This document shows, in pieces, positions 8,507 to 17,439 of a stretch of DNA of 64,000 bases. This DNA is from Murinocardiopsis flavida (lineage in GTDB: Bacteria > Actinomycetota > Actinomycetes > Streptosporangiales > Streptosporangiaceae). Where the stretch lies: the NCBI RefSeq assembly GCF_003014485.1, contig NZ_PYGA01000006.1, positions 186,001 to 250,000 on the forward strand. Direction: 5' to 3'. The notes below the pieces were generated by a model. That model was not told the DNA's origin. It searched no databases and was given only the letters and a program-made list of their open reading frames with translations. Made by a program: the position numbers and the translations under genes. Position 1 is the first letter of the stretch. Every line of letters begins with the position of its first letter.

Positions 8507-8579
8507 CCGCGCGGCACGCGCCGCCCGCCGGCCGCCGCCCGTCCCCACCATCCGCCGCAGCCACCGGAGGACACCCGCC

Positions 8580-9764
8580 GTGACCGACCGCCTGTTCACC
8601 GAGACCCTCGCGTCCGCAGTGGGACCGGACCTGCTGAGCGCCCGGCTGTCGAACGACTTCGTGTTCGCCGACCTCGGGGCCGACACGGTGCGGCCCCTCC
8701 TCACCTTCGACGACCTCAACGCCATCCTCGGCGCCGGCACCCTCGAACCGCCCCGGCTGCGCCTGCACCGCGAGGGGTCGCCCGTTCCCGTCGAGCGCTA
8801 CACCGAACCCGGCGAGTCCTCCGGCGCCGCGCGCCGCACCATCAACCCGGAGGCGCTGTACACGGAGCTGCGCGGCGGGGCGAGCCTCGTCATGGACGGC
8901 GTCGACCGGCTGCACCCGCCCGTCCGCGCGGCGACCGACGACCTGATGCGGCTCGTCCAGGAGAAGGCGCAGGTCAACCTGTACCTGATCTGGGGCGAAT
9001 CGCACGGCTTCGACACCCACTGGGACGACCACGACACGTTCATCGTGCAGCTCACCGGCACCAAGTCGTGGCAGGTGCACGGGCCCGGCAGCCGCCCCTA
9101 CCCCATGAAGGTCGACTCCGACCACTCCCACACCCCGCCCGAGGGGGTGCTGTGGGAGGGCGTGCTGCGCCCCGGCCAGGTGCTGCACGTGCCGCGCGGC
9201 TGGTGGCACACCGTCCGCGGCACCGGCACCGTCAGCATGCACCTGACCTTCGGCTTCACGCGCGCCACCGGGGTCGACTGGGTGCGCTCGCTGCTGGAGC
9301 GGCTCTACGACGTCGAGGTGTTCCGCCGCGACCTCCCCCGGTTCGCGCCGCCCGACGAGCAGCGCAAGCACCAGCACGAACTCGTCAGCACCCTCATCGA
9401 CCTGGCAGGGGAGCACGACCTCGGCGCGTTCCTCGCCGCGCGCGACGCCCGGTTCCCCCGGCGGCAGTCCTTCGCTCTGCCGCACGCGGTCGACGGCACC
9501 GCCCCGGCCCCCGGCGAGGTCGTGGAGTTCGTGCCGATCCTCGCGCCGCCGCTGGAACAGGAGGGCGCGCACGTGGCGCTCACCGTCTCCGGGCGCCGGT
9601 ACAGGTTCCCCGCCGCCGCCGAACCGGTCCTCGCCGAACTCGCCTGGCGGCGCAGCGCGACCGTCCGCGCACTCGCCGACGGCGCCGGGGTCCCGGTGGA
9701 GACCGCCGCGGGAGTGGTGCGCGCCCTGGTCCGCCACCACCTGGCGGTGCTGCGACCGCAGTGA
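8580..9764 (+). CDS. JmjC/cupin Fe(II)- and 2-oxoglutarate-dependent oxygenase with C-terminal winged-helix-like region
   Basis: A 394-residue protein of the Cupin_4/JmjC type, related to the ribosomal oxygenases (YcfD/ROX) that hydroxylate protein side chains. The iron triad is visible: His147 and Asp149 in THWDDHDTFIVQLTGTKSW, and His210 in PRGWWH. The flanking Q-x-x-G-x-K-x-W is typical. The last 60 residues (VSGRRYRFPAAAEPVLAEL...ETAAGVVRALVRHHLAVL) look like the winged helix found after the dimerisation region of ROX enzymes, which contributes to substrate binding. The start is a GTG with GGAGGA 9 nt upstream. As the gene follows the 37-residue peptide, the simplest reading is that it hydroxylates that peptide, perhaps at Asp or Ser. 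A ribosomal-protein substrate is the main alternative. Confidence 0.82.
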   Translation: MTDRLFTETLASAVGPDLLSARLSNDFVFADLGADTVRPLLTFDDLNAILGAGTLEPPRLRLHREGSPVPVERYTEPGESSGAARRTINPEALYTELRGGASLVMDGVDRLHPPVRAATDDLMRLVQEKAQVNLYLIWGESHGFDTHWDDHDTFIVQLTGTKSWQVHGPGSRPYPMKVDSDHSHTPPEGVLWEGVLRPGQVLHVPRGWWHTVRGTGTVSMHLTFGFTRATGVDWVRSLLERLYDVEVFRRDLPRFAPPDEQRKHQHELVSTLIDLAGEHDLGAFLAARDARFPRRQSFALPHAVDGTAPAPGEVVEFVPILAPPLEQEGAHVALTVSGRRYRFPAAAEPVLAELAWRRSATVRALADGAGVPVETAAGVVRALVRHHLAVLRPQ

Positions 9765-9896
9765 CGCCGTGGCGGTGGCGGCGCGCACCGCACGCGCGCC
9801 GCGCGGTGCGGCCGCCCGGCGAGCGCGGGGTGTGACGTGGATCTCCGGGGTAGGGGCGGTGCCGTGGCGGCGGCCTCATTGCTGTGCCGTGATCCG

Positions 9897-9915
9897 TTAG
9901 GGTAGCCTCAACTAA
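9897..9915 (+). promoter_or_regulatory. Iron box (IdeR/DmdR-type operator) upstream of the FhuF-like gene
   Basis: TTAGGGTAGCCTCAACTAA closely matches the actinobacterial iron-box consensus (TTAGGTTAGGCTMACCTAA). It lies about 124 nt upstream of the ATG at 10039, in an otherwise GC-rich gap, so the reductase should be derepressed when iron is scarce. Confidence 0.8.
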
Positions 9916-10038
9916 GAGTTAGTCGTTCAAGCCGCCGACGCCACTGGCTGCGCATACGCAGCGCACCGGCATCCGGCGGCGCGGGGCCTCACCACCGGCC
10001 CGGCACCGTCCCACCACGTCCGAAAGGCGTCCTCGTCG

Positions 10039-10905
10039 ATGGCAGAGCCGCGGCATCCGTTCCAGGCGGTGATCGACGCCTGCGCGGGTCTGAAGTTCGC
10101 CCCTCTGCCGGAGGTCCGCACCAGCGAGGTGCACACCGCCGGGGAGCACCCCGGCACCGAGCACTGGTACCGCGCCGACCTCATGGTCGCCGAGGGCGCG
10201 GTCCCGGTCCTGTTCGACCAGATCACCCGCCACCACGGCCCCGACCACAAGCTGCCCGCGGCGACGCACTTCCTGCGCGCGCTGCTGCGAGAACCGGTGT
10301 TCCTGGTCGCCGCCGGCACCTACCTCACCGGCCGCGCACCGCTGCTCGACGTCGCCCACCTGTGGTTCCCCTGGCGGGTCAACGCCAGCTTCGGGCGGCC
10401 CATGGTCACCAGCACCACCATGGCGGTCCTGCCCGACGACCCCGCCGCCGGGCACCCCGACACCATCGTGGTCGCCGACACCGACGCCATGAACGCGCTC
10501 GCCGCCGAGCGCATGGTGCAGGCGTTCTCCCCCATGATCAACGCGCTGCACGCGCACACCCGCGTCGGCCTGCGCACACTGTGGGGCTGGGTGCTCGACA
10601 CCCTGCACTTCTACATGCTCAACCCGGCCCGGTTCCTCGGCCGCGACGCCGAGGACGCCTGGGCCCGCGCCGACGCGCTCGGCGAGGCACTCATCGCCGC
10701 CGGAGCCATCACCCGCTCCCGCCCGCGGCTCTTCCCGTTCCGCGCCGACCACCCGCGCGGCACCTGGGCGGTCCGCGGCACCTGCTGCTTCGACTACAAG
10801 GGCGACCCCGCGCACGGGTACTGCACCACGTGCCCCCTGAAGTGCGACAGCGAGCGCCGCGACGAACTCCAGGACTGGCTGCGCAACCCCGCGCTGGCGC
10901 CCTGA
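10039..10905 (+). CDS. FhuF-like [2Fe-2S] ferric-siderophore reductase
   Basis: Predicted cytoplasmic iron-sulfur protein that reduces Fe(III) in imported siderophores so that the iron can be released. The 288-residue length and the C-terminal cysteines fit FhuF: CCFDYKGDPAHGYCTTC (about residues 259-275). The spacing is CC-x11-C-x2-C, one residue longer than the x10 of E. coli FhuF. An iron box lies upstream (9897-9915). The stop codon is built into a palindrome shared with the convergent gene. It is 12 kb from the nearest siderophore gene but should belong to the same iron regulon. The hydroxamate part of the predicted siderophore suits FhuF-type reduction. Confidence 0.88.
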   Translation: MAEPRHPFQAVIDACAGLKFAPLPEVRTSEVHTAGEHPGTEHWYRADLMVAEGAVPVLFDQITRHHGPDHKLPAATHFLRALLREPVFLVAAGTYLTGRAPLLDVAHLWFPWRVNASFGRPMVTSTTMAVLPDDPAAGHPDTIVVADTDAMNALAAERMVQAFSPMINALHAHTRVGLRTLWGWVLDTLHFYMLNPARFLGRDAEDAWARADALGEALIAAGAITRSRPRLFPFRADHPRGTWAVRGTCCFDYKGDPAHGYCTTCPLKCDSERRDELQDWLRNPALAP

Positions 10906-10924
10906 GCCCGGCGCGCCGGGCTCA
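10903..10924. terminator. 22-bp perfect palindrome containing the stop codons of two convergent genes
   Basis: The sequence from the TGA of the FhuF-like gene (10903-10905) to the reverse-complement TGA of the HhH-GPD gene (10922-10924) is one unbroken palindrome with a GGCGCGCC core. It probably acts as a bidirectional terminator while supplying both stop codons. Confidence 0.7.
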
Positions 10925-11524
10925 CGCCCCGGCGCCCTTGCCGTCGGTCGCCTGCTTGGCCGCCTGCTTCGCTGCCTTCTTGGCCGCGCGGACCTCCTCC
11001 AGCGACTCCGGACCGGTGATGTCGGCGACGGAGCGGCGCGACCCCTCCTCGCCGTAGGCGCCGGCCGCGCCGCGCCAGCCCTCCGGTGCCACGCCGTACT
11101 GCTTGCCCAGCAGCGCGAGGAAGATCTGCGCCTTCTGCGCACCGAACCCGGGCAGCGCCTTGAGCCGGGCGAGCAGCTCCGTGCCTGTTGCGGCGTCGCG
11201 CCACAGCGCCTCGGCGTCGCCGTCGTAGTGCTCGACCAGGTAGCGGCAGAGCTGCTGGATCCGCTTGGCCATGGACCCCGGGTAGCGGTGCACGGCCGGC
11301 TTGTCCGAGAGCAGCGCGGCGAAGCGCTCCGGGTCGTAGGCCGCGATCTCATGGGCGTCGAGGTCGTCGCCGCCCAGCCGCTCGGCGATGGTGTAGGGCC
11401 CGGCGAACGCCCACTCCATTGCGACCTGTTGGTCCAAAAGCATTCCCACCAGGGCGGCGAGCGGGCTGCGGGAGAGCAGCGCGTCGGCCTCGGGCCGCTG
11501 TGCGAGCCGAACTTCTCCGTCCAT
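10922..11524 (-). CDS. HhH-GPD base-excision DNA repair family protein
   Basis: A 200-residue protein of the helix-hairpin-helix/Gly-Pro-Asp superfamily. Visible are PLAALVGMLLDQQVAMEWAF, typical of the N-terminal helix where glycosylases have Q-x-x, and the hairpin LPGFGAQKAQIFLALLG. The catalytic Lys/Asp of true glycosylases is not obvious, and this actinobacterial subgroup is usually annotated only as an HhH-GPD-type protein. The C-terminus is Ala/Lys-rich (EEVRAAKKAAKQAAKQA). The ATG at 11524 is chosen because the conserved part begins there; upstream in-frame sequence is Arg/Gly-rich and unlike protein. No strong ribosome site is visible. It ends tail-to-tail with the FhuF-like gene. Confidence 0.75.
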   Translation of the reverse strand: MDGEVRLAQRPEADALLSRSPLAALVGMLLDQQVAMEWAFAGPYTIAERLGGDDLDAHEIAAYDPERFAALLSDKPAVHRYPGSMAKRIQQLCRYLVEHYDGDAEALWRDAATGTELLARLKALPGFGAQKAQIFLALLGKQYGVAPEGWRGAAGAYGEEGSRRSVADITGPESLEEVRAAKKAAKQAAKQATDGKGAGA

Positions 11525-11672
11525 CGTGTGCCGGGGCCGCACGGCCGACAGGCCCGCGCCCCGTCCCCCTCTCGCCTCGCGCCGGTGCGGGCGGCTCCGG
11601 AGCCCGCTGTCCGCGCGGCCCTGCCCGGGCCGCGCCGTCGAGCCTAGCCAGGGCGGCCGCACGGGCGCCACG

Positions 11673-12968
11673 TCACCACGCGGAGGGACGCCCGGCCGTC
11701 CGCTCGCGCGCGACCGCCCACACGGCGACGGCCACGACCGGCAGGGTGAGCAGCGCCGCGAGCCCGTTCAGGCCGCCGAACCCGATCGCCGCGAGCACGA
11801 CCCCCGACAGCGCGCCGCACCCCGCACCGCCGAGGTTCATCGCGAGGTCGGACAGGCCCTGCGCGCCGGGGCGATCGGCGACGTCGAGGGACTCGGCGAG
11901 CAGGGTCGAGGCCGAGACCAGGCCGAACGACCAGCCCAGGCCGAGCAGCACGAGCCCGGTCGCCACCAGCGCGGAACTGTGCCCGGCCATGCCGCTGACC
12001 ACGGCGGAGACGATGAGGATGCCCTGGCCCGCGAGCAGGGTCCGCACCCTGCCGAAGCGGTCGGCCAGCCAGCCGACCACCGGCGACAGCGCGAACATCC
12101 CCGCGATGTGCAGGCTGATCGTGAGGCCGATGACGGTGAGCTCCGCGCCGCCGTGCGCCATGTGCACCGGTGTCATGGTCATGACCGCGACCATGACGGC
12201 GTGGCTCGCGACGATCGTGGTGACCGCGAGGACGGCCATCGGCGTACGCCCGATCGCGCGCAGGGCCGCGCCGAAGCCCCGCTTCGGCCGGGCCGCGCCC
12301 TGGTCGGCGCCCGCCGCCATCTCCCTGGCCGTGACCAGCGGGTCCGGGCGCAGGAGGACAAGGGTCAGCAGCCCCGCCGCGACGAACACCACGGCGGCGA
12401 ACACGAACGGCCCGAGCAGCGGCATCAGGCCGAGCCGCACCGCGACCGCCGCGCCGGGCCCGGTCAGGTTCGGCCCCGCCACGGAGCCGATGGTGGTGGC
12501 CCAGACGACGACGGAGAGGTCACGGCCCCGACGGCGCTCCGTCGCGAGGTCGGCGGCGGCGTACCGGGACTGGAGGTTGGTGGCCGTGCCGGCGCCGAAC
12601 AGCACCATGCCCAGGAGGAAGAGCGGGAACACGCCGATATGCGCCCCGGCGATCACCACCAGGGCGCCCAGCGCCGCGACGAACCAGCCGGTGCTCAGGC
12701 CCGGGCGCCGCCCCCGCCGCGCCGCGATCGCGGCCAGCGGCAGCGCGAACAGGGCCGCACCGAGGGTGATCATGGTGACGGCGAGGCCCGACCACGACTG
12801 CGACCCGGTGAGGCGCTCGGCGATGAGGCCGCCGACGGCGAGCGCGGTGCCCATGCCGACCCCGCCGACGACCTGGGAGAGCATCAGGGTGGCGACGGCC
12901 CTGCGCTGGATGTGCGCGGCTCGGTCGCGGACGGCCCGATCCGCTGCGGACTCCTCCAGTGTGCTCAC
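11673..12968 (-). CDS. MFS transporter
   Basis: A 431-residue major facilitator with about 12 membrane helices. Helix 2-3 loop sequences such as [20 protein letters not shown], and GWLADRFGRVRTLL in the second half, are MFS A-motif forms. It resembles the drug- or metabolite-efflux members of actinomycetes; the substrate is unknown. The start is a GTG at 12968. It is followed by the HhH-GPD gene 148 nt further on. Upstream lies a 480-nt gene-free region with a dispersed repeat. I see no regulator next to it. Confidence 0.85.
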   Translation of the reverse strand: MSTLEESAADRAVRDRAAHIQRRAVATLMLSQVVGGVGMGTALAVGGLIAERLTGSQSWSGLAVTMITLGAALFALPLAAIAARRGRRPGLSTGWFVAALGALVVIAGAHIGVFPLFLLGMVLFGAGTATNLQSRYAAADLATERRRGRDLSVVVWATTIGSVAGPNLTGPGAAVAVRLGLMPLLGPFVFAAVVFVAAGLLTLVLLRPDPLVTAREMAAGADQGAARPKRGFGAALRAIGRTPMAVLAVTTIVASHAVMVAVMTMTPVHMAHGGAELTVIGLTISLHIAGMFALSPVVGWLADRFGRVRTLLAGQGILIVSAVVSGMAGHSSALVATGLVLLGLGWSFGLVSASTLLAESLDVADRPGAQGLSDLAMNLGGAGCGALSGVVLAAIGFGGLNGLAALLTLPVVAVAVWAVARERTAGRPSAW

Positions 12969-13451
12969 CGCGGCCCCGTTCCCACACCCATTCCCACACC
13001 CCTCGGAGTCCGATTCGCCCGACTCCGCCCGAACCGCTCGATCCTACGCGGTCGGCCCGCGGCCGCTTCCGGTCGGGGCCCGAGCACCACCGGGTGGGCC
13101 CGTTTCGGCTTTTCGCGGTCGGCCCGTCAGCGGGGCGGCCTTGCCGCCGGGCCGCCCGCGGGTGTGCGGTGGGGAAACAGCAAGCACCAAGGGCCGCGGG
13201 GGCAGGGGCAGCGGTCGCATGCACGGTCTCCGGGTGGAGAAGGCAGTGCCAGGGGCGGCGGGTGGGGCCCGGTCGGCGGTCATCGGCAGCGTGCCGTCGC
13301 ATTGCACGCCCCGTCTCAGCACCGGAGCCAGGCCGCGATGTCCGTTTTATCCCTGTTCTCTTGCCGATCTTGACAAAAGTGTCCCCTCAAGCGCGGCCGA
13401 GGGAACACTTTTGTCAAGATCAACGGGGAAATGCGGAGCCGGACGGGGCCG
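12969..13451. repeat. Gene-free region holding a copy of a dispersed repeat and a long hairpin
   Basis: No gene is credible here. The part around 13100-13200 (GGCGGCCTTG, GGGTGTGCGGTGGGGAAACA, GCACCAA) resembles the reverse complement of about 48060-48135. The part at 13362-13397 shares GCCGATCTTG and GTCCCCTCAA with 47847-47882. Both loci are intergenic, which points to a small non-coding repeat family. The hairpin is listed separately. Confidence 0.55.
13366..13421. terminator. Long near-perfect hairpin (17 bp plus 5 bp stem)
   Basis: GATCTTGACAAAAGTGT (13366-13382) pairs perfectly with 13405-13421. After one mismatch, CCCTC/GAGGG continues the stem inward to a loop of about 10 nt. It lies 30 nt downstream of the oxidoreductase stop (13452, minus strand), so it can terminate that transcript. 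Its A/T-containing stem is unlike the GC-only hairpins elsewhere in the window. Confidence 0.7.
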
Positions 13452-14450
13452 TCAGCCGGCGACGTCGACGACCAGGCGGCCGGTCGAGCGTCCCGCCGCC
13501 AGCTCGGTCAGGCCCTCGGCTGCCTGGTCGAACTCCAGGCGCCGCGAGACCACGGGGGTGAGGGCGCCGCTCTGCACCGACTCCGCGAGGTCCCGCGCGG
13601 CGTCGCGGATCAGCTCCGGCGCGCGCGAGCGGTACAGGCCCCAGTGCAGGCCGAGGACGGCGTAGTTCTTCACCAGCGCGTGGTTGGTCGCCGCCTGGGC
13701 GATCTCGCCCCCGGCGAAGCCCACCACCACGATCCGCCCCTCGAACGCCACGGCCTTGGTCGACGCGGCGAACGCCGCCCCGCCCACCGGGTCGTAGACC
13801 ACGTCGGCGCCGCCCGGCCCGCACGCGTCCTTGAGGGCCTGGGCGAACGCGCGCTGCTCGGGGTACAGGGTGCGGTCGACCACCGCGTCGGCGCCCGACT
13901 CCCGTGCGGCGGCGGCCTTCGCCGCGCCGCCCACGACCCCCACCACCCGGGCGCCCGCCGCCTTGCCGAGCTGGACCGCGGCGCTGCCGACGCCGCCGGC
14001 CGCGGCGTGCACGAGCAGCGTCTCCCCGCTGCGCAGGGCGGCGCGGCGGTGCAGCGCGAACCAGCCGGTCTGGTAGGCGACGGTGAAGGCGGCGGCCTGG
14101 GCGTCGTCGAACCGCGCGGGTGCGGGGAAGAGCATGTCGGCCGCCGCGATGGCGTACTCGGCGAGTCCGCCGTGCGGGAGCACGCTCGCCCCCATGACCC
14201 GCTCGCCGACGACGGCCTGCGTGCCAGGCCCGGCGGCGACGACGTCGCCGCACAGTTCGATCCCCGGTGTGAACGGCAGCGGCGGCCGCTCCTGGTACCC
14301 GCCCCGGATCATCAGCGCGTCGGGGAAGTTCAGCGCCGCCGCGCGGACGCGCACCAGCACCTCCCCCTTCCCCGGTTCGGGGCGCTCGACCTCCGCCCGC
14401 TCCAGTACCTGCGCCGGATCACCCGTTGCGCCGACCGACCATGCCCGCAT
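13452..14450 (-). CDS. Zinc-free MDR oxidoreductase, NADPH:quinone reductase type
   Basis: A 332-residue medium-chain dehydrogenase/reductase of the quinone oxidoreductase group, reducing quinones or enones with NADPH in the cytoplasm. Visible are the N-terminal GroES-like part (VRVRAAALNFPDALMIRGGY, PFTPGIELCGDVVAAG), the nucleotide-binding VHAAAGGVGSAAVQLGKAAGARV (AxxGGVG, about residues 145-155) and the C-terminal VVSRRLEFDQAAEGLTELAAGRSTGRLVV. The structural zinc cysteines are absent. The ATG at 14450 has GAGAGAGG upstream, and the conserved MRAW start supports it; a longer in-frame extension to 14576 is not protein-like. The physiological substrate is unknown. Confidence 0.87.
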   Translation of the reverse strand: MRAWSVGATGDPAQVLERAEVERPEPGKGEVLVRVRAAALNFPDALMIRGGYQERPPLPFTPGIELCGDVVAAGPGTQAVVGERVMGASVLPHGGLAEYAIAAADMLFPAPARFDDAQAAAFTVAYQTGWFALHRRAALRSGETLLVHAAAGGVGSAAVQLGKAAGARVVGVVGGAAKAAAARESGADAVVDRTLYPEQRAFAQALKDACGPGGADVVYDPVGGAAFAASTKAVAFEGRIVVVGFAGGEIAQAATNHALVKNYAVLGLHWGLYRSRAPELIRDAARDLAESVQSGALTPVVSRRLEFDQAAEGLTELAAGRSTGRLVVDVAG

Positions 14451-14673
14451 CGTCCCGCCTCTCTCCCGAATCCCGGTTCCCGCTCGGTTCGCGTCGGCGA
14501 AGGCGATCAGGCCGCGTGCGCTGCGCCGGTTCGGTGCCGAGGGTTTGCCGCCGCTGCCCGGCGGCCTCGTGCACACGCCGCAAACTACCAGGATTGGTTT
14601 TTGATCGGCAGGGCATGAGGACCGGCGTCCGCACCCCGATCCCCGCGCCGGACCGGTACCCGGCAGGCGCCTA

Positions 14674-17439
14674 CTAGCCGAAGCGGCGGGCCAGGTCGAC
14701 GCGCGAGCGGATCTCGAGGCGCGCGAAGATGTTGCGCAGGTGGTGCTCGACCGTGCGGGGGCTGATGTGCAGCCCGCGGGCGATCTCCCTGTTGGTGGCC
14801 CCCTCGGCGACCAGGCGCGAGATCTGCTCCTGCTGCGGGGTCAGGACGGCCGGGGCGGCGGTCCCCTGCTCCGGCAGGCCGCCGGTGGCGCGGAGCTGCT
14901 GGACGGCCTGCCGGTGCAGCAGCGGCATTTCGAGCCGCGCCAGCGCCTCGGCCGCGAAGCGCAGGTGCGGCCGGGCCGCGGACGGCAGCCGGCCGCGGCG
15001 CAGGAACGAGCCGAAGGCGAGCCGCGTCCGCGCCTCCTCGACGCCGCCCCTTTCGCCGCTGCGGTGCAGCCGCACGGCCTCCTCGAAGTGCTCGTGCGCC
15101 GCGGCCCCCTCGCTCAGCAGCGCCCGGCAGCGGGCCAGGAGCGCCCGCTGTTCCGGGCCCGCGGTGCTGGTGGCCCAGCGCTCGTACCCGGCGAGCGCGG
15201 CGGCGGCGCGCTCCTTCGCCCCGATGCGCACGGCCGCTTCGACGTAGAGGGGCGCGCTCAGCAGGCGGATCTCGCGGTGTCCCTGGTAGGGCTCTGAGGA
15301 CGCCAGCTCCTCCAGGCGTGCCGCGGCCTCGCGCGCGCGGCCCGCCGACAGCTCCGCGAAGGCCATGGCCCACGCCGCCAGGGCGGCCGGGAGCCCCAGC
15401 GGGTGCGGCAGGCTGTGTTCGGCGACCAGCCCGGCGCGCAGCGCGCAGGTGGCCTCGTCGCCCTGGAGCGCCGCGGCCATGGCCAGCGCCGCCATGTGGT
15501 GCGCCGCGTAGGCGCGCTGGCCGGTCGCGCGCGACAACCGGAGCCCCAGTTCGGCGCGCTCGGCGACCCGCGGCGCCGGGACGGTCCAGAAGTCGGTGTA
15601 GGACGCGAACGCCAGCGCCTGCGGCACCATCGACGCCGCGCCGCTCGACCGGGCGGCCGCCAGGGCGCGTTCGGCGAGGCGGCGCGACCGCGCCGGGTCG
15701 CCGAGGCGCAGCGCGCCCACGATCCCCCGGACCAGGCTCACCGGGTCGTCGCCGCCCTCGGCGAGGTCGAGCGCATGGCGCAGCGGCCCGCCCGCCGCCC
15801 GGTAGTCGCCGGTGAAAGCGGCTTGCGTTCCCGTGGCGTAGGTGACCCCCGCACGCAACTGGAGCGCGGCGTCGGGCGAGCACACCTCGGCCGCGCGCCG
15901 GCTCGCGGCGGCGTGCCGGGCCGGATCACCCGCCAGCGCCGCGGCGTCGGCGGCGCGCAGCAGCAGGTGGAGCGCGCACTCCCGGTCGTAGGGCGCCGTC
16001 GCGCGCGCCGCCTCCAGCAGGCGGTCGCAGCCGGCGATCGGATCGTCCATCCGGATCGCGAGGTGGCCGTCGACCAGGTCGGCGAGCCCGACCGTGCGGA
16101 CGTAGGCCATGTGCGGCACGGCCCGCTCGACCAGCGCCGCACTGCGGCACGGCCGCCCCGCCGTCCACGCCTGGTAGGCGGCGGCGGTGAGCCGCGACGC
16201 CTTGGCGCCGCGGCGGGCGGTCAGCTCGGCCGAGCGCTCCAGCAGCCGCGATGCCTCCGCCGCGGCGAGCCCGGAGGTGCGCGCCGCAGCGGCGAGTTCG
16301 GCGCTCAGCGCCTCGTCGCCGGCCGCCGAGGCGGCCGCCCGGTGCCACAGGGCCCTGCTCTGGGCGCCCTGCCCGGCCATGATCCGTGCCATCACCTGGT
16401 GGGCCTCGCGCCGCAGCGCCGGGGCCGCCGCCTGCCAGGCGGCGTCGGCCAGGACCGGGTCGGCGCACTCCAAGCGGTCGGTGCCGGCACGCAGCGCCCC
16501 CGCCCGGCCGGCGTCCCCCAGCGCGGTGGCGGCGTCGGGCCAGGGGGTGTCGGGCCAGCAGTCGTCGAGCCGCTCGACCGCCGCGGTCTCGACCCCGGGC
16601 TCCAACGCCGCGAGCAGCAGCAGGCGCTCCGTGCCCGCGGAGAGCGACCGGAGCAGGTCGGCGTAGGCGTCCATGACGCGGTCGGGAACCGCCGGTGTCA
16701 GCGGCAGCGGCGACTCGGCCGCCCGCTCGGCCGGGGTGAGCGCCCGCGCCCGCTCCACTGCCAGGGCCGGGTTGCCGTGGGCCCGCGCCGCCAGCTCCGC
16801 GCGCACGGTCGGGTCGAGGTCGGCGAAGGCGTCGAGCAGCACGGCGTCGAGCGCCTCCGGCGGCATGGGTGCCAGGGCGTGGGCGGGCAGGTCGGCCAGC
16901 TCCGCCGGAAGGTCCGCCGCCCGCGACCCGAAGAGCATGCAGAGCGCGAGGTCGTCGGCCCGGTGGGCGGCGAAGGACAGCAGGGCGAGGGACCGCCGGT
17001 CCATCCAATGGCAGTCGTCGATCAGGCACAGGAGCGGCCCGTCGCGCGCGAGCAGCGCGAGCAGGTCCAGGGTGGCCAGGTAGAGCGGCATCCCGTCGGC
17101 GTCGCCGGCGCGCCCTTGTTCCAGTGCGCGGGTGAGCACGCCGCCGTGGTCGGGGCGGAGGTCGCCGAAGCGGTGCCGGGCCGGGCGCAGGAGCGCGTGC
17201 AGCCCCGCCAGCGCGATGCCGGTCTCGGCCCGCCTGCCCCGCGCGCGCAGCACGGTGGCACCGGGGCGCATCGCCGCCGCCTCGGCGAGCAGCGTGGTCT
17301 TGCCCGAACCGGGCGGTCCCGACACGACGGTCGCCGAACCGCCGCCCGTCGCGGCGGCGGCGATGCTCCGCGCCAGCAGTCCGGCCGCCTCACTGCGGCC
17401 GTACCGCCGGGGCCCGGCGCCGGTCTGCGCGGTGGACAC
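14674..17439 (-). CDS. Large ATP-binding LuxR-family regulator (LAL type)
   Basis: A 921-residue regulator of the LAL class. The N-terminus has a Walker A loop (GPPGSGKTT, about residues 41-49) and a Walker B/sensor segment (LLCLIDDCHWMD). The middle is an Ala-rich all-helical region, probably TPR-like. The C-terminus is a LuxR helix-turn-helix (LTPQQEQISRLVAEGATNREIARGLHISPRTVEHHLRNIFARL). LAL proteins act as activators of operons for catabolism or secondary metabolism, with ATP and sometimes an inducer. The gene lies directly downstream of, and in the same direction as, the Liv-type ABC importer (80 nt gap), so it may respond to or control that uptake. The start is a GTG at 17439; the ribosome site is weak. 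Confidence 0.88.
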   Translation of the reverse strand: MSTAQTGAGPRRYGRSEAAGLLARSIAAAATGGGSATVVSGPPGSGKTTLLAEAAAMRPGATVLRARGRRAETGIALAGLHALLRPARHRFGDLRPDHGGVLTRALEQGRAGDADGMPLYLATLDLLALLARDGPLLCLIDDCHWMDRRSLALLSFAAHRADDLALCMLFGSRAADLPAELADLPAHALAPMPPEALDAVLLDAFADLDPTVRAELAARAHGNPALAVERARALTPAERAAESPLPLTPAVPDRVMDAYADLLRSLSAGTERLLLLAALEPGVETAAVERLDDCWPDTPWPDAATALGDAGRAGALRAGTDRLECADPVLADAAWQAAAPALRREAHQVMARIMAGQGAQSRALWHRAAASAAGDEALSAELAAAARTSGLAAAEASRLLERSAELTARRGAKASRLTAAAYQAWTAGRPCRSAALVERAVPHMAYVRTVGLADLVDGHLAIRMDDPIAGCDRLLEAARATAPYDRECALHLLLRAADAAALAGDPARHAAASRRAAEVCSPDAALQLRAGVTYATGTQAAFTGDYRAAGGPLRHALDLAEGGDDPVSLVRGIVGALRLGDPARSRRLAERALAAARSSGAASMVPQALAFASYTDFWTVPAPRVAERAELGLRLSRATGQRAYAAHHMAALAMAAALQGDEATCALRAGLVAEHSLPHPLGLPAALAAWAMAFAELSAGRAREAAARLEELASSEPYQGHREIRLLSAPLYVEAAVRIGAKERAAAALAGYERWATSTAGPEQRALLARCRALLSEGAAAHEHFEEAVRLHRSGERGGVEEARTRLAFGSFLRRGRLPSAARPHLRFAAEALARLEMPLLHRQAVQQLRATGGLPEQGTAAPAVLTPQQEQISRLVAEGATNREIARGLHISPRTVEHHLRNIFARLEIRSRVDLARRFG

